Below, in pieces: positions 5,222 through 6,019 of a stretch of DNA of 6,019 nucleotides. The notes beneath the pieces were generated by a model. That model made no database searches, was not told where the DNA came from, and saw nothing but the letters and a program-made list of their open reading frames with translations. The translations under genes and the position numbers were made by a program. Where the stretch lies: positions 1 through 6,019 of the forward strand of contig JAJXWE010000120.1 in the NCBI GenBank assembly GCA_021781775.1, given 5' to 3'. The DNA comes from Pseudomonadota bacterium (GTDB lineage Bacteria; Pseudomonadota; Gammaproteobacteria; Steroidobacterales; Steroidobacteraceae). Position 1 is the stretch's first letter. Each line of letters starts with the position of its first letter.

Positions 5222-5440
5222 GCAGCGGACCCCGCCGGGGGCCCGCAGACCATTGCGCCGAGCTTCGCGAAGGTCTGCCCGAGCACCTTCAATGCCCTGC
5301 GGATGCTCGGCGACAGGACGGATGCTGCTGAGGCGGCCGTGCTCGGTTGCCGCACCCACGCGCGGCTGCGGAACGCTCGCAGCGAAACCGCCCAGGTGGT
5401 TGCCTTGCGGGGCCGGCAGGATCTTTACATCCTGCAATGA
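5222..5440 (+). pseudogene. Possible relic of a coding region, faintly sigma-factor-like
   Basis: In this plus frame, ending at the TGA at 5438-5440, third positions are mostly G or C. The peptide contains FNALRMLGDRTDAAEAAV followed by LGCRTHARLRNARSETAQ. The string ALRMLGDRTDAAEAA resembles region 2 of ECF sigma factors (typically ALRMLGDxxDAEDAxQ), but the expected sequence before it and the whole of region 4 are missing. An adjoining frame upstream (about 5049-5215) also looks coding, which would need a frameshift. It may equally be chance in GC-rich DNA. Confidence 0.25.
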
Positions 5441-5523
5441 GCCGTCCGCGGCACACCGTCCAACATCGGACTCGCGCTCGACAGATCCGGTTGGCTCCAG
5501 CGGCTCGATCGACTGCATCCGAT

Positions 5524-5541
5524 CCCGGGGTGCTCCCCGGG
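5524..5541 (+). terminator. Strong GC hairpin without T-run
   Basis: A perfect 7-bp stem, cccgggg (5524-5530) and ccccggg (5535-5541), with a TGCT loop. It lies about 85 bp after the stop of the possible relic frame and 110 bp before the DUF1614 start. It could be a terminator remnant or part of a leader; nothing decides between them. Confidence 0.3.
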
Positions 5542-5570
5542 GCCGGACCGCAGGACAGGGCTGGCGTTTC

Positions 5571-5614
5571 GCGCCCCGCTCGCGGTAACGTGACGCGCAT
5601 GACTCGCGGGGCGC
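5571..5614 (+). repeat. 9-bp inverted repeat upstream of the DUF1614 gene
   Basis: The arms gcgccccgc (5571-5579) and gcggggcgc (5606-5614) are exact reverse complements separated by 26 bp. The right arm ends 38 bp before the DUF1614 start codon. It could form a leader hairpin or an operator, but GC-rich arms of this length can also occur by chance. Confidence 0.3.
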
Positions 5615-5652
5615 TCCGAAAACCACTTCCCTGAGGCCGAGGCCAGAGCACG

Positions 5653-6019
5653 ATGCCCCTCTCCAGTTATCAGTACTTCCCGATCACGCTGCCGTTCCTG
5701 CTCGTGCTCGGCGGCGCGCTCGCGCTCCTCGCTGCGCTGGTCGCACTGCGGCTGCTGCGCTACGCGTCCGAATCGATGCAGATCAGCGAGCTGACGCTGC
5801 TGGTCATCCTCGGCCTCTCGCTCATCGGCAGCTACGTCAACATCCCGGTGGCATACCTGCCCGCCCACCGGATCCTCACAGCCGATGAGATTCACTTCTT
5901 CGGCATGACCTACGTGATCCCCGTCGTGCGCGAGACGCGTGCAACGGTGGTCGCCGTGAACCTCGGCGGGGCGGTGATTCCGGTCGTGCTGTCACTGTAT
6001 CTGCTCGTGAGACACCGGC
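5653..6019 (+). CDS. DUF1614 family integral membrane protein, 3'-truncated by window edge
   Basis: The frame from ATG 5653 is open to the end of the window (122 residues visible) and is GC3-rich throughout. Residues about 9-35 and 46-68 are hydrophobic helices (FPITLPFLLVLGGALALLAA; ELTLLVILGLSLIGSYVNIP), and a third begins near 98. The family signature runs through GSYVNIPVAYLP (59-70), FFGMTYVIPVV (82-92) and AVNLGGAVIPVVLSLYLL (101-118), which is diagnostic of DUF1614. Such proteins sit in the inner membrane and their function is not established. A GAGG lies 10 nt before the ATG and a second purine patch lies closer. A divergent neighbour reads away on the other strand. The truncation is only due to the window edge. 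Confidence 0.9.
   Translation, partial: MPLSSYQYFPITLPFLLVLGGALALLAALVALRLLRYASESMQISELTLLVILGLSLIGSYVNIPVAYLPAHRILTADEIHFFGMTYVIPVVRETRATVVAVNLGGAVIPVVLSLYLLVRHR

Larger units (their letters stand above)
4706..5652. other. Gene-poor stretch between divergent DUF1993 and DUF1614 genes
   Basis: About 950 bp between two outward-reading genes, so promoters for both should lie inside it, although none stands out by consensus. Several long frames exist on both strands but carry no recognisable domains. Plus-strand frames at about 5049-5215 and 5222-5440 have strongly G/C-ending codons in succession, offset by a frame change, which hints at a decayed gene (see the entry at 5222-5440). Two GC-rich inverted repeats lie at 5524-5541 and 5571-5614. 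Confidence 0.5.

Noticed and set aside
4187..5626. 479-residue minus-strand reading extending the DUF1993 protein by about 300 residues
   Set aside because: The extension is Arg/Pro/Ala-rich with no domain signature, and a ribosome-binding site sits correctly before the ATG at 4705.

Overview
The window looks like chromosomal DNA from a GC-rich proteobacterium. A gammaproteobacterium fits best, judging from the YicC C-terminus and the YicC/DUF1614/DUF1993 gene set, but this is a family-level impression and not a phylogenetic result. No ribosomal RNA, tRNA, CRISPR array or recognisable transposase is visible.

Layout. (1) Positions 1-735 (+) hold the 3' five-sixths of yicC, a YicC/YloC-family endoribonuclease whose N-terminus lies outside the window. 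(2) Positions 763-2334 (-) hold a compact three-gene operon, read right to left: vapB (AbrB-type antitoxin), vapC (PIN-domain RNase toxin) and an HNH endonuclease of restriction type. A clear inverted-repeat operator and a sigma70-like promoter lie upstream of vapB. vapC and the HNH gene overlap as TGATG, inside a 14-bp palindrome. (3) Positions 2764-3366 (-) hold a plasmid pRiA4b ORF-3-like gene. (4) Positions 4187-4705 (-) hold a DUF1993 gene followed by two overlapping GC-rich hairpins. (5) From 5653 (+) a DUF1614 membrane-protein gene runs off the right edge. About 750 bp (3367-4115) and 950 bp (4706-5652) have no convincing gene; a small frame with coding-like base use at 5222-5440 may be a gene relic.

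The most interesting signal is a 17-bp exact direct repeat. The last codons of yicC (709-725, encoding REQVQN) recur at 2555-2571, in the same orientation, followed by two codons and an in-frame stop (REQVQN-A-E-stop, against REQVQN-L-E-stop in the intact gene). The vapB-vapC-HNH operon lies between the two copies. This is the footprint expected when an integrative element enters at the 3' end of a conserved gene and brings a replacement gene end. The segment from repeat to repeat is only about 1.85 kb and encodes no integrase, so it would be a minimal cargo unit moved in trans, or the remnant of a larger island.

Working model (inference): VapB and VapC autoregulate the operon and stabilise it by addiction, while the HNH enzyme, made by translational coupling to VapC, is the nuclease cargo, possibly acting on foreign or modified DNA.
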